From DATBGO01 sp963840095 (lineage in GTDB: Bacteria > Actinomycetota > Actinomycetes > Streptosporangiales > Streptosporangiaceae): 64,000 nt of DNA. The stretch covers positions 185,664-249,663 of the forward strand of contig CAWIXN010000003.1 in NCBI GenBank assembly GCA_963840095.1. Reading direction: 5' to 3'. Position numbers and translations under genes: made by a program. The stretch's first letter is position 1. Each line of letters starts with the position of its first letter. Positions 1 through 8,244 of this stretch are shown in pieces. The notes beneath the pieces are model-generated. The model had not been told where the DNA came from, did not search any database, and saw only the letters and a list, made by a program, of their open reading frames with translations.

Positions 1-1481
1 CCCTCTGGCTGGCTCCCGCGGCGGCTGCGGGACAGCGGGCTGCCGGACTCGCCGGTGCCTACTACAGACTGGGCGTCCTTCCGTTCGACCACGAGCGGCA
101 GCTGGTCTCAGTGCTGGTCAAGGACCCTGACGGACAGCTGTTCCTGATCACTAAGGGCGCCCCGGAGGTGGTACTTGACCGCTGCGTGAATGTTCCCGAC
201 GACGCTCGCCAGGAGCTTGAGGCGCTCTTCTCGCAAGGGGCCCGGGTGGTGGCGGTGGCCGCCCGCCCGGCGGACGGCATGGCGGCGCTGGCCGCCGAGG
301 ATGAGCGGGGACTGGCGCTGACCGGCTTCCTGACGTTCGCCGACCGGCCGAAGGCCGACGCCGGTGCCTCCATCGCCGAGCTTGAACGGCTGGGAGTGCA
401 AGTCAAGATCATCACTGGGGACAACGGCCTGGTTGCCGCTAAGGTGTGCGCCGACATCGGGGTGGACTGCAAGGGGGTGCTCAGCGGCGCGGAGGTCGGA
501 TCGCTCGACGACGACCAACTCGAGACGGCGATCCTGACGACGACGGTGTTCGCCCGGATCGGCCCGGACCAGAAGTCGCGCATCATCAAGGTGGCGCGCC
601 GCACCGGAAAGGACGTGGCATTCCTCGGAGACGGAGTGAACGACGCGGTAGCGCTGCATCACGCCGATGTCGGGATCTCGGTCGACTCGGGAACCGACGT
701 GGCCAAGGAAGCCGCCGACGTGGTGCTGCTGGAGAAGGATCTCGGCGTGCTGGCGGAAGGAGTCATGGAAGGCCGCCGGATCTTCAACAACACCATGAAG
801 TACGTCCTGATGGCCACGTCGTCGAACTTCGGCAACATGTTCAGCGCGGCGGGCGCATCCGTTTTCCTGTCGTTCCTGCCCATGCTGCCGTCCCAGATCC
901 TCCTCAATAACCTGCTCTACAACACAGGGCAGCTGGTGATCCCGACCGACCGGGTCGACGCCGAGGCGCTGGCCAGGCCGGCGGCATGGGACATGAAGTT
1001 CATCCGCAATTTCATGGCCGTGTTCGGCCCGGTCAGCTCGATCTTCGATTTCCTGACCTTCTGGGTCATGCTCGCCCTGCTGCATGCCGGCCATACCGAA
1101 TTCAGAACCGGCTGGTTCGTCGAGTCGATCGCCACCCAGACTCTGGTCGTTTACGTGATCCGGACCCGGCGAGTCCCGTTCTTCAAGAGCCGCCCCAGCG
1201 TTCCGATGCTGCTGGTGCCGACCGGAGCTGCTCTGGTCGGCGCGATCCTGCCGTATACCGGGCTGGCGAACCTGCTGGGTTTCACGCCGCTGCCGACCAC
1301 CTTCTTCCTGCTGCTGTTCGGGATGGTGGTCGTTTACCTGCTGCTGGTCGAATTGGCCAAGACCCGGTTCTACCGCGGGCCGAGCGCCCGGAGCCCGCGA
1401 AACCCCGTCACGCGTTCCGAGCGGTTCGAGCGGAGCATCCGGCGCCGCGCGTCCCGCTTCATCTGGCACCCCGCCCCGTGA
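1..1481 (+). CDS. mgtA: Cation-transporting P-type ATPase, Mg-importing (MgtA-like), C-terminal part
   Basis: ATP-driven inner-membrane cation pump, probably Mg2+ uptake. The gene enters from the left edge, so the first transmembrane helices and the DKTGT phosphorylation site lie outside the window. Visible in order: the nucleotide-binding motif KGAPE, the TGDN motif, the hinge GDGVNDA followed by a stretch that keeps an Asp-Val-Gly-Ile-Ser-Val-Asp-Ser signature typical of MgtA/MgtB, then about six hydrophobic helices. In most P-type ATPases the hinge continues GDGxNDAPAL; here Pro is replaced by Val (NDAVAL). The ORF is open from base 3 and ends with a basic Arg-rich tail. The PFDHERQLVSVLV segment near the start also matches the MgtA family. 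Ion specificity is inferred from family resemblance only. Confidence 0.85.
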   Translation, partial: LWLAPAAAAGQRAAGLAGAYYRLGVLPFDHERQLVSVLVKDPDGQLFLITKGAPEVVLDRCVNVPDDARQELEALFSQGARVVAVAARPADGMAALAAEDERGLALTGFLTFADRPKADAGASIAELERLGVQVKIITGDNGLVAAKVCADIGVDCKGVLSGAEVGSLDDDQLETAILTTTVFARIGPDQKSRIIKVARRTGKDVAFLGDGVNDAVALHHADVGISVDSGTDVAKEAADVVLLEKDLGVLAEGVMEGRRIFNNTMKYVLMATSSNFGNMFSAAGASVFLSFLPMLPSQILLNNLLYNTGQLVIPTDRVDAEALARPAAWDMKFIRNFMAVFGPVSSIFDFLTFWVMLALLHAGHTEFRTGWFVESIATQTLVVYVIRTRRVPFFKSRPSVPMLLVPTGAALVGAILPYTGLANLLGFTPLPTTFFLLLFGMVVVYLLLVELAKTRFYRGPSARSPRNPVTRSERFERSIRRRASRFIWHPAP

Positions 1482-1505
1482 GGGGGCGCGGGCCCGTCCG
1501 GCTGC

Positions 1506-2045
1506 CTAGCTGATGATCCCGTGGGCCCGGTTCCAGGCCTGGGCGGCTTTGTAGCCGTCCACCATGCCCCAGATCCACGCGGCGAACAGGATGGGCAGGC
1601 CGACCAGGGCGAGGATCAGCATCCATCCGATGAAGTACGTGACCAGGATCAGAATGCCCCTGGCCACGCGCCCGTTCACCATGGAGCCGAGACCGGGGAT
1701 GAAGAACGACAGGAGCACGCCGAGCGCGGGACTGCGCGGCGCGACCATCGGGCGCATCTGATACTGCGCACGCTGGCCCTCCTGCCATTGCTGGCCCTCC
1801 TGCCATTGCTGGCCCTCCTGCCATTGCTGGCTGTCCTGCCATTGCTGGTCGGCTGGCCGTTCCTGGCTGTTCTGCCATTGCTGGCCGGGCCGCGGCCAGG
1901 CCCGGGCCTGCTGGTCCGGCGGCGGGTCCTGCCATTGCTGGCGGGGCGGGGGCGGCGAGTAGTGGTTCGCCTCCTGCGAATCTGGTGGCGAGGGGCGGAC
2001 CTGCCACTGCGCAGTCGGGTCGGGGTCCTGCGGGCCAGCGGTCAT
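1506..2045 (-). CDS. Pro/Gln-rich TM2-like small membrane protein
   Basis: 179-residue protein with a low-complexity cytoplasmic N-terminus (residues 1-100, rich in Pro, Gln and Trp) and two or three hydrophobic segments in the last 75 residues (about residues 105-170). The membrane part, with an FFIPGLGSMVNG turn between helices and a W-I-W-G-M-V-D-G end, resembles the TM2/DUF-type small membrane domains often found in actinobacteria behind a Pro/Gln-rich leader. Residues 68-92 contain the hexapeptide QQWQEG repeated, encoded by an 18-bp tandem DNA repeat. It is convergent with the P-type ATPase (24 bp apart). Function is unknown; a membrane-organising or stress-related role is only a guess. 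Confidence 0.7.
   Translation of the reverse strand: MTAGPQDPDPTAQWQVRPSPPDSQEANHYSPPPPRQQWQDPPPDQQARAWPRPGQQWQNSQERPADQQWQDSQQWQEGQQWQEGQQWQEGQRAQYQMRPMVAPRSPALGVLLSFFIPGLGSMVNGRVARGILILVTYFIGWMLILALVGLPILFAAWIWGMVDGYKAAQAWNRAHGIIS
1773..1895. repeat. 18-bp tandem repeat inside the TM2-like gene
   Basis: The unit CTGGCCCTCCTGCCATTG recurs three times exactly and then degenerates over several further copies. It encodes the Gln-Gln-Trp-Gln-Glu-Gly hexapeptide on the minus strand. Copy number is likely to vary between strains because the exact copies are adjacent and in frame. Confidence 0.8.
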
Positions 2046-2165
2046 GGCGGCTCCGTAGCGTAGTGGTGGCGCCTCATTACTATAGGTGCCTATTTCCCGG
2101 CCCGGTCATTGTCAACACGGCCGGCCACTCATAATGGCACTCGTCACGGCCGTTGCCGGGCCTGC

Positions 2166-2290
2166 TCACGGGAGCGCGTCGAGGAATACCCTGGCCTGCT
2201 GCCACATCTTCTCGGCACTCTCCTGGTCGTAGTCCGGCAGGCCGGGTCGGCGAAGAGGTGACCGGCGATCGGATAGCTGAGCCGGCCGAG
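2166..2290 (-). pseudogene. Dienelactone hydrolase family, C-terminal remnant with a frameshift
   Basis: The minus strand reads SYPIAGHLFADP in one frame (about 2279-2244) and then LPDYDQESAEKMWQQARVFLDALP followed by TGA in the next frame (about 2242-2166). Joined, they match the last 35-40 residues of dienelactone hydrolase family proteins, including the catalytic-His context (AGHLF). A single missing base at about 2243 separates the frames. Nothing upstream of this piece (2290-2325) continues the family, so the rest of the gene is gone. I see the protein match; the family assignment is from memory of typical C-termini. Confidence 0.55.
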
Positions 2291-2325
2291 CGCCCCGAGG
2301 CCTGGAGTGTCGCGCTTGGCGGGGG

Positions 2326-4297
2326 TCAGCGGGGGCGCCGGGCCTGGAGTGTCGCGATGAGGGCCAGCCGGACCTGCTCGACCGCCGCGCTATGACTGTC
2401 AGCGGAGAGGGCGGTTTCGGCGGCGCTGAGGCCGTCGGAGAGTACCTTGTCGTGGAAGACGCTGGCTACCCAGCGGGAGAAGTCGTGGCCGGCGCAGTGG
2501 TGACGCAGCACGCCCTGGTCGCAGCGGCCAAGCTCGGCTTCAAGCTCGGCGAGGTTGGCGGCGACCGCTCCGGTGGGGATGTCCGGTTCGGTCCGGAAGT
2601 AGAAGCGGTGGGCGGGCTCCACGCCGGAATGGTTGTACTTATGCTCGTGGCGCAGGTGAGGCGTGATCCGCGGACCTGGAGTGAACCTCAGGGCTTGGCC
2701 CGGGCGCTGGCGCCAGGCCAGTACTGCTCGGCCGGTCGGGCCGGTGAGCAGCCGGGCGATCTCGGTGCGGGGCATATCGGCCACGGCGGCGGTCAGGTTG
2801 ACGAACTGGCTGGCGGGCTCCGGCGAGCCGAGGGCGATCACGGCGTCGAGAGCGACCAGGGCATCGGCCGACAGTTCGTCAGGCTGCCAGGTGATGAGCA
2901 GGTAGCCCTTGGAGCCCGGGTCGATCATGCGGCGGGTGACCGCGCTCCGCCCGATGGGCCCGTGGGCCTCGTCGACAACGACCCACTGCGGGAGGCCGGT
3001 CGCGGCCCGGTGCGCCTCGACCTCGCCGGTCAGAACGGTCGCGTAGGCGGCCCGGCCGTCGGCGTCGAGGTGGGACAGGTCGATGACCACCGCGGAGTGA
3101 CCGTGGCGGAGCAGGCGGACCACCTCGGCGGGGTCGGCGAGGCGGCCCTCGAAGCCTCCGGTGACGAACACGCCGCGCAGCTCGCCGAGGCCCAGATGGT
3201 CGCCTTCGGGGTCGAAGACGACCACCGAGTAGCTGAGCCGGACCAACTGCTCGCAGATCAGCCCGGCCAGGTATGACTTGCCGTCGCCGGTGCCCCCGCA
3301 GATCGCGATGTTGAGCTGCGAGGCGGGCAAGGTTACCGCCGCGCCGAGGGTGTCGGTACCCAGCGTTATCTGCCAGCGGCGGGGATGGAGGTGGGCCCGC
3401 CCGGCGAGCAAGGGTCCGCGGAGCAGGTCGGCCACCCCTTGGCCGTCTGGCTGGTCCAGCACCATATCGGCGTGCGCGCGGAGGGCCTCGACCGCGTTGG
3501 CCACAGCCACCCCGATCTCGCAGGTATCCAGCAGGCTGTGGTCGTTCTCGGCGTCTCCGACGCCGATGGTGTTATGGCGGGAAAGGCCCAGATCGCTGAG
3601 CGCTTCGAGCAGCCCGCTGCCCTTGGTCACCCCGGCCGGGAGGATCATCAGCTCGCCCCGGTTGCGGAGCAGTCCGCAGTCCAGGCCCAGTTCGCGGATC
3701 ACCTCCAGCACGGCCGGCTCGTCGGCCGCGGCGCAGGCGACCAGGACCTGCCCGATGTTGTGGGTGACGCCCCGGGCGGTCAGTGCCGCGCTGACCGCCC
3801 GGCCGATGGGGGCGGCCAGCAGCCGGACGCCGACCGAGGTCGACCACCAGGGCGCCGTTTTCGGCCACGATCGCGTCGAAATGGTCCTCGACCTCGGGGA
3901 ACACGGCGCGCAGCTCGCTCATGATCCGCCCGGTGACCAGGATCACCCGGATCCCCTTGGCGCGCGCCTCAGCGAGCGCGGCCAGCGTGTCGGCGGCGAC
4001 CGAGCTCTGCGCCAGGGTGCCATCGAAGTCGGCCGCCACCGCCCGGAAGTAACCGCGCGCTCCCTCGGCCATGCCCTCGACCAGCAGCCGGTAGGGCTGA
4101 CTGGTACCGCTGAGCGCGAACACCTCCTCGCCGTCGCCGGTGTCGATGACGAGGGCGTCGAACCCGCCCGCGCGGATGGTTCGCAAGGTGTCCCGGGCCT
4201 CATCGAGCTGGCGGCGCAATTCCTCCAGCGGGTCTCCGGCTGCCGCGTCCTCCAGCGGGTCGCCCGCTGCCGCTGCCCCAGGGTCAGTAGTCGTCAC
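2326..4297 (-). pseudogene. HAD-IIB phosphatase fused to HerA/FtsK-like ATPase, frameshifted; N-terminus from a histidine kinase
   Basis: Two overlapping frames together make one recognisable protein. Frame 1 (4297 to about 3840) has about 75 residues like the start of a KaiC-linked histidine kinase (LRTIRAGGFDALVIDTGDGE ... YRLLVEGMAEGA), then a HAD domain with the DFDGTLA phosphatase motif, VTGR and VAENGALVV. After one extra base at about 3839 the second frame (to 2326) continues TSVGVRLLAAPIG, then GVGDAENDH (HAD motif IV), then an ATPase domain with Walker A GGTGDGKS, Walker B-like VVVFDPEGD and VVVDEAHG. This HAD plus ATPase order is a known actinobacterial fusion whose native start would be near residue 82, so the kinase-like leader is an odd addition. 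The start is a GTG at 4297, 81 bp after kaiB. Probably non-functional unless the shift is a sequence error. Confidence 0.7.
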
Positions 4298-4378
4298 GAG
4301 TAACTCTGCGCGGGGCAGCCCGCCCCCTCGCGCCGGTCCCAGCGGGCGGGTCCCCGGCCAGGGCCGCGGCGATATCGG

Positions 4379-4720
4379 TCACGTTGCCAGGCCCTTTCTC
4401 GGCCGTAGCTGCAGCCCGACGAGTAGCCGGTCGGTGTCGGAGAGGTCGCCGACGATCTTCCTGATCGGCGGCGGGAGCTTCCTGACCAGCGTGGGTACGG
4501 CCAGGATCTGGTCGTCCGCCGCCAGGCGCGGATTCTCCAGCAGGTCCACGACCTCGATGTGATACCGGCCCGCCAGGTACTGCTCGCAGGCAAGCTGCAG
4601 GTTCTCGATCGCCCGGACGCACTTGGGCGAGCGCCCGGTCACATACAGCCGCAGCTCCCAGGTCTCACCGGAGGGCACCGGCGCCCCGGCGCCCGTATCG
4701 GCAGGGCCAGGCTGGGTCAC
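4379..4720 (-). CDS. kaiB: KaiB family circadian clock-type protein
   Basis: 113-residue thioredoxin-fold protein. The KaiB features are clear: WELRLYVTGRSPKCVRAIEN (first strand and helix), a middle YHIEVVDLLENPRLAADDQI, then the cis-Pro region LAVPTLVRKLPPPIRKIVGD and the terminal DLSDTDRLLVGL. In cyanobacteria KaiB binds the KaiC hexamer and drives dephosphorylation; in non-cyanobacteria KaiB/KaiC pairs are linked to stress responses or sensor kinases. The GTG start overlaps the kaiC stop by 4 bp (GTGA), so the two are translationally coupled. It is followed by the kinase-scrap/HAD fusion. A residual Ser/Pro-rich N-terminal extension of about 20 residues precedes the fold. Confidence 0.88.
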   Translation of the reverse strand: MTQPGPADTGAGAPVPSGETWELRLYVTGRSPKCVRAIENLQLACEQYLAGRYHIEVVDLLENPRLAADDQILAVPTLVRKLPPPIRKIVGDLSDTDRLLVGLQLRPRKGLAT

Positions 4721-6462
4721 TGTTGCCCCCCGTCGCCCGGCAGGATCGAATCGGCCCAGCGCCGGGAGGCCATCGCCGCCCGCGCCGCATCGTCGTCGGC
4801 CGCCTGATGCTGCTGGTGGCCGTCGATCCGCCCGATCTCGGCTCGGTCCGCGGCGATCTCATCCTGCAGCACGGCGAGGCGGGCCTCGGCCGCCACGATG
4901 CCGCTCCGCAATTCGCGCCTGCGCCGCAGAAGGTCCTCGGCCTGCTGGACGTCCGCGATGCGCTCGCGCGCCTCCTGCGCCAGGCGGGCGGAGCCGGTCA
5001 CGACGCCCGCCGGGCCGACATATACGTCGACAAGCTCGACGCCGTGGCCGGTGATGACGAATTCCCGCACCTGGTTGGAATGGGCGCTGCCCCGCGACTT
5101 CAGCACGAACAGCAGCCGGTTGCGCTCACCATTCGACTCTACGTTCCGCAGCAGCAGCCAGCTGTCTACTAGCGACGACATACCTACCGTGCTCGTCTCG
5201 CTCTCGTGAGCCAGCGTCGTCGCCATCGCGGTAATCCCGGCCGCCTTGAGCAGGTCGATCTGACGAGCCACCAGCGAGATTACCTCGGCACCTGAGGGCC
5301 CCTGGGCGAGACCGGCGATCCCGTCCAATACGGCCACGGACGGCGTGAACTCGTCGATCAGCCGGGCCAGGATGGCCAGATGCGTCTCGAGCCCGAACGC
5401 TGTCGGCCTGGCCGCCCAGATACGCAGCAGTCCCGCATCGGTCCAGCGCCGCAGGTCGAGCCCCACTGATCTCATGTTCCTGCTGACCTGATCGGGCGAC
5501 TCCTCGAACAGCACCAGCAGGGTGCGCTCACCGCGCGCGCACGCCGAATCGATGAGGTGTGCCGCGAGCGTGGTCTTGCCCGTGCCTGCCGTCCCGCTGA
5601 CCAGGACCGTCGATCCTCGGAACAGGCCGCCGGCCAGCATGTGGTCGAGGCGGGCCACACCGGTCGAGATGCGGTCCTCCGGCGCACCGTAGTCGAGGGC
5701 GACTGACGTGATCGGCAGCATGACGAAACCGCTGGCCGAGATCAAGAATGGGTACTCATTTGTCTCGTGCGGCGACCCCCGGTACTTCACCACCCGGAGG
5801 CGGCGCGTCGACACCTCGTCGTGTATGCGGTGGTCGAGAACGATCACGCAGTCCGATACGTACTCCTCGATCCCGTGGCGAGAAAGCACGTTGTCGCCTC
5901 GCTCGCCGGTCACGATCGCGGTAACGGCCCGGTCCTCGAGCCAGCGGATCAGCCGGCCGAGTTCGGCTCGCACGGTCGCCTGATCCCGGAACGCGGCGAA
6001 CAGCAGCTCAATGGTGTCGAGCACGACCCGCTTGGCCCCGATGCGCTCGATGGTGTCGCCGAGCAGGAGGAACAGCGGCTGAAGGTCAAATTCGCCCGTC
6101 TCGATGACCTCGGACGGGTCGACCTGGAAGGCATGTATGACGAGCCTTCGGTCCCGCTGGAGCGCATCGAGGTCGAAACCCAGTGACGCCACGTTGGCGG
6201 TCACCTTCCTGGCCGATTCCTCGAAGGTGACCAGCACGCCGGGCTCGCCATAGTCGCGGGCGCCTGCGACGAGGAACTGCACTCCCAGCAGCGTCTTGCC
6301 GGATCCGGCGCCGCCTGTGACCAGGGTCGACCTGCCCCGGGGAACCCCGCCCCTGGTGATCTCGTCAAGCCCGCGGATTCCCGTCGGCGCCTTCGGCAGC
6401 GCCGGACCCGCGGTGGCTTCGGCCCGGGCTGACATCAGACCGGCTCCGTCATCGGGTGCCAT
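4717..6462 (-). CDS. kaiC: KaiC-like tandem RecA-fold ATPase
   Basis: 581-residue protein with two KaiC domains. Domain 1 has Walker A GGAGSGKT at residues 50-57 and a VLVTFEES motif; domain 2 has Walker A GTAGTGKT and TLLVLFEESPDQ. The catalytic Glu pair after strand 3 is present in both. The C-terminal domain keeps ESETSTVGMSSL, where the Ser-Thr pair corresponds to the autophosphorylation sites of cyanobacterial KaiC, followed by LLLRNVESNGERNR, KSRGSAHSNQ and a long Arg/Glu coiled tail typical of non-cyanobacterial KaiC. I chose the ATG at 6462 because GGGAGGAG lies just upstream; an ATG at 6435 is an alternative. The reading frame stays open far upstream but that part lies antisense to the aldehyde dehydrogenase gene. 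Confidence 0.92.
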   Translation of the reverse strand: MAPDDGAGLMSARAEATAGPALPKAPTGIRGLDEITRGGVPRGRSTLVTGGAGSGKTLLGVQFLVAGARDYGEPGVLVTFEESARKVTANVASLGFDLDALQRDRRLVIHAFQVDPSEVIETGEFDLQPLFLLLGDTIERIGAKRVVLDTIELLFAAFRDQATVRAELGRLIRWLEDRAVTAIVTGERGDNVLSRHGIEEYVSDCVIVLDHRIHDEVSTRRLRVVKYRGSPHETNEYPFLISASGFVMLPITSVALDYGAPEDRISTGVARLDHMLAGGLFRGSTVLVSGTAGTGKTTLAAHLIDSACARGERTLLVLFEESPDQVSRNMRSVGLDLRRWTDAGLLRIWAARPTAFGLETHLAILARLIDEFTPSVAVLDGIAGLAQGPSGAEVISLVARQIDLLKAAGITAMATTLAHESETSTVGMSSLVDSWLLLRNVESNGERNRLLFVLKSRGSAHSNQVREFVITGHGVELVDVYVGPAGVVTGSARLAQEARERIADVQQAEDLLRRRRELRSGIVAAEARLAVLQDEIAADRAEIGRIDGHQQHQAADDDAARAAMASRRWADSILPGDGGQQ

Positions 6463-6720
6463 GCTCCTCCCAGGCTCGCTTAACAACGATCGGTGTTCCG
6501 CGCGGCCACGGACAAGGGCCAGAAGTCCCTGGCTAAGAGCGGCGGGAGATGTTAAGAGCCTGGCGGTGCGCCTCAACGGCGCACCAGGGTCGCCGCGATC
6601 CGCCAGCGCCGACAGCCGCGGGAACCGGCCCAGGGCCAGCAGCGAGCCGGCGGCGAGCTGGACGGCGCCGTGCGAGAATGAGGCCCTGGCAACGACGGCG
6701 GACGACGGGAAGCACTGCTG

Positions 6721-8244
6721 ATGCAGGCCGGCGAGGGAGCTAAGGCCGCACGCGGCGGCCTGGCCGCCCCGGATACGGCGACGACCCAGGTGACACCGCA
6801 TCCGGACGGCTTGGCCTGGGAGTACGCACCTGCCCCCGAGTCGCGGGAGATCGTGACCCTGGCGGCGGAGTACGGGCTGTTCCTGAACGGAGAGTTCGTG
6901 CCTGCCGCCGGCGGCCAGTATTTCGTCACCGAGAACCCGGCCGATCAGGAGCCGCTGGCCCAGGTGGCGGCGGCCGGGCCCGCCGACGTCGACCGGGCCG
7001 TGACCGCCGCCCGCACTGCCTACGAGCAGGTCTGGGGCCCGATGCCGGGAGCCGAGCGGGCCAAGTACCTGTACCGGATCGCGCGGATCCTGCAGGAGCG
7101 GTCCCGCGAGTTCGCGGTCCTGGAGAGCCTGGACAACGGCAAGCCGATCAGGGAGTCGCGTGACGTCGACATCCCGCTGGCGGCGGCGCATTTCTTCTAC
7201 CACGCGGGCTGGGCGGACAAGCTTGAGTACGCCGGGCTCGGCCCCGCGCCCCGGTCGCTCGGGGTAGCCGGCCAGGTCATCCCGTGGAACTTTCCCCTGC
7301 TCATGGCGGCGTGGAAGCTCGCGCCCGCGCTGGCGGCGGGCAACACCTGCGTGCTCAAGCCGGCCGAGACGACCCCGCTGACCGCCCTGCTGCTCGCCGA
7401 GGTCTGCCAGCAGGCTGACCTGCCCGCTGGCGTGGTCAATGTCGTCACCGGCGCGGGAGAGACCGGCGCCGCGCTGGTCGCGCATCCGGGAATCGACAAG
7501 GTGGCGTTCACCGGCTCCACCGAGGTCGGCAGACAGATCAGCCGCGCGGTGGCAGGTACCGGCAAGCGGCTGACCCTCGAGCTGGGCGGCAAGGCCGCCA
7601 ATGTCGTCTTTGATGACGCGCCGCTGGAGGCGGCGATCGAGGGCATCGTGAACGGCATCTTCTTCAACCAGGGTCACGTCTGCTGCGCAGGCTCCCGGCT
7701 GCTGGTCCAGGAATCTGTCGCGGACGCCCTGATCGAGCGGCTGCGCGCCCGGCTCGGAACGCTGCGGCTCGGAGACCCGCTGGATAAGAACACCGACATC
7801 GGAGCGATCAACTCCCGGCAGCAGCTGGACAAGATCAGGGAGCTGTCCGATGCGGGGGAGGCCGAGGGCGCGCAGCGCTGGTCGCCGCCGTGCGAGCTGC
7901 CGAAGCGGGGCTTCTGGTTCCCGCCGACGGTGTTCACCGGGGTCAGCCAGTCACACCGGATCGCCAGGGAAGAGATCTTCGGGCCGGTGCTGTCGGTGCT
8001 GACGTTCCGCACCCCGCAGGAGGCGGTGATCAAGGCGAACAACACGCCGTACGGGCTCTCGGCCGGGATCTGGACCGACAAGGGCAGCCGGATCCTGTGG
8101 ATGGCGCAGCGGCTCCGAGCCGGTGTCGTCTGGGCCAACACCTTCAACAGGTTTGACCCGGCGAGCCCGTTCGGCGGGTACCGGGAGTCTGGTTTCGGGC
8201 GGGAGGGCGGCCGTCACGGGCTGGCTGCGTATCTCGATGCCTGA
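6721..8244 (+). CDS. NAD(P)-dependent aldehyde dehydrogenase
   Basis: 507-residue cytoplasmic ALDH that oxidises an aldehyde to the acid. Visible motifs in order: IPWNFPLLMAAWKLAPALAA with KPAETTPLTAL (cofactor site), FTGSTEVGRQI, LELGGKAANVV with the catalytic Glu, NQGHVCCAGSRL with the nucleophilic Cys, and EEIFGPVLSV near the end, finishing GGYRESGFGREGG. Full length for the family (about 480-510). The next gene starts inside its stop region, giving an 8-bp overlap with a second, shorter ALDH-like protein; such tandem pairs are common in actinobacteria and are often linked to deoxyribose-phosphate aldolase, which is not present here. Substrate is not predictable. Confidence 0.93.
   Translation: MQAGEGAKAARGGLAAPDTATTQVTPHPDGLAWEYAPAPESREIVTLAAEYGLFLNGEFVPAAGGQYFVTENPADQEPLAQVAAAGPADVDRAVTAARTAYEQVWGPMPGAERAKYLYRIARILQERSREFAVLESLDNGKPIRESRDVDIPLAAAHFFYHAGWADKLEYAGLGPAPRSLGVAGQVIPWNFPLLMAAWKLAPALAAGNTCVLKPAETTPLTALLLAEVCQQADLPAGVVNVVTGAGETGAALVAHPGIDKVAFTGSTEVGRQISRAVAGTGKRLTLELGGKAANVVFDDAPLEAAIEGIVNGIFFNQGHVCCAGSRLLVQESVADALIERLRARLGTLRLGDPLDKNTDIGAINSRQQLDKIRELSDAGEAEGAQRWSPPCELPKRGFWFPPTVFTGVSQSHRIAREEIFGPVLSVLTFRTPQEAVIKANNTPYGLSAGIWTDKGSRILWMAQRLRAGVVWANTFNRFDPASPFGGYRESGFGREGGRHGLAAYLDA

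Noticed and set aside
6463..7677. Long N-terminal extension of the KaiC reading frame
   Set aside because: It is antisense to the well-supported aldehyde dehydrogenase gene and its composition is not protein-like; the RBS-supported starts are at 6462/6435.
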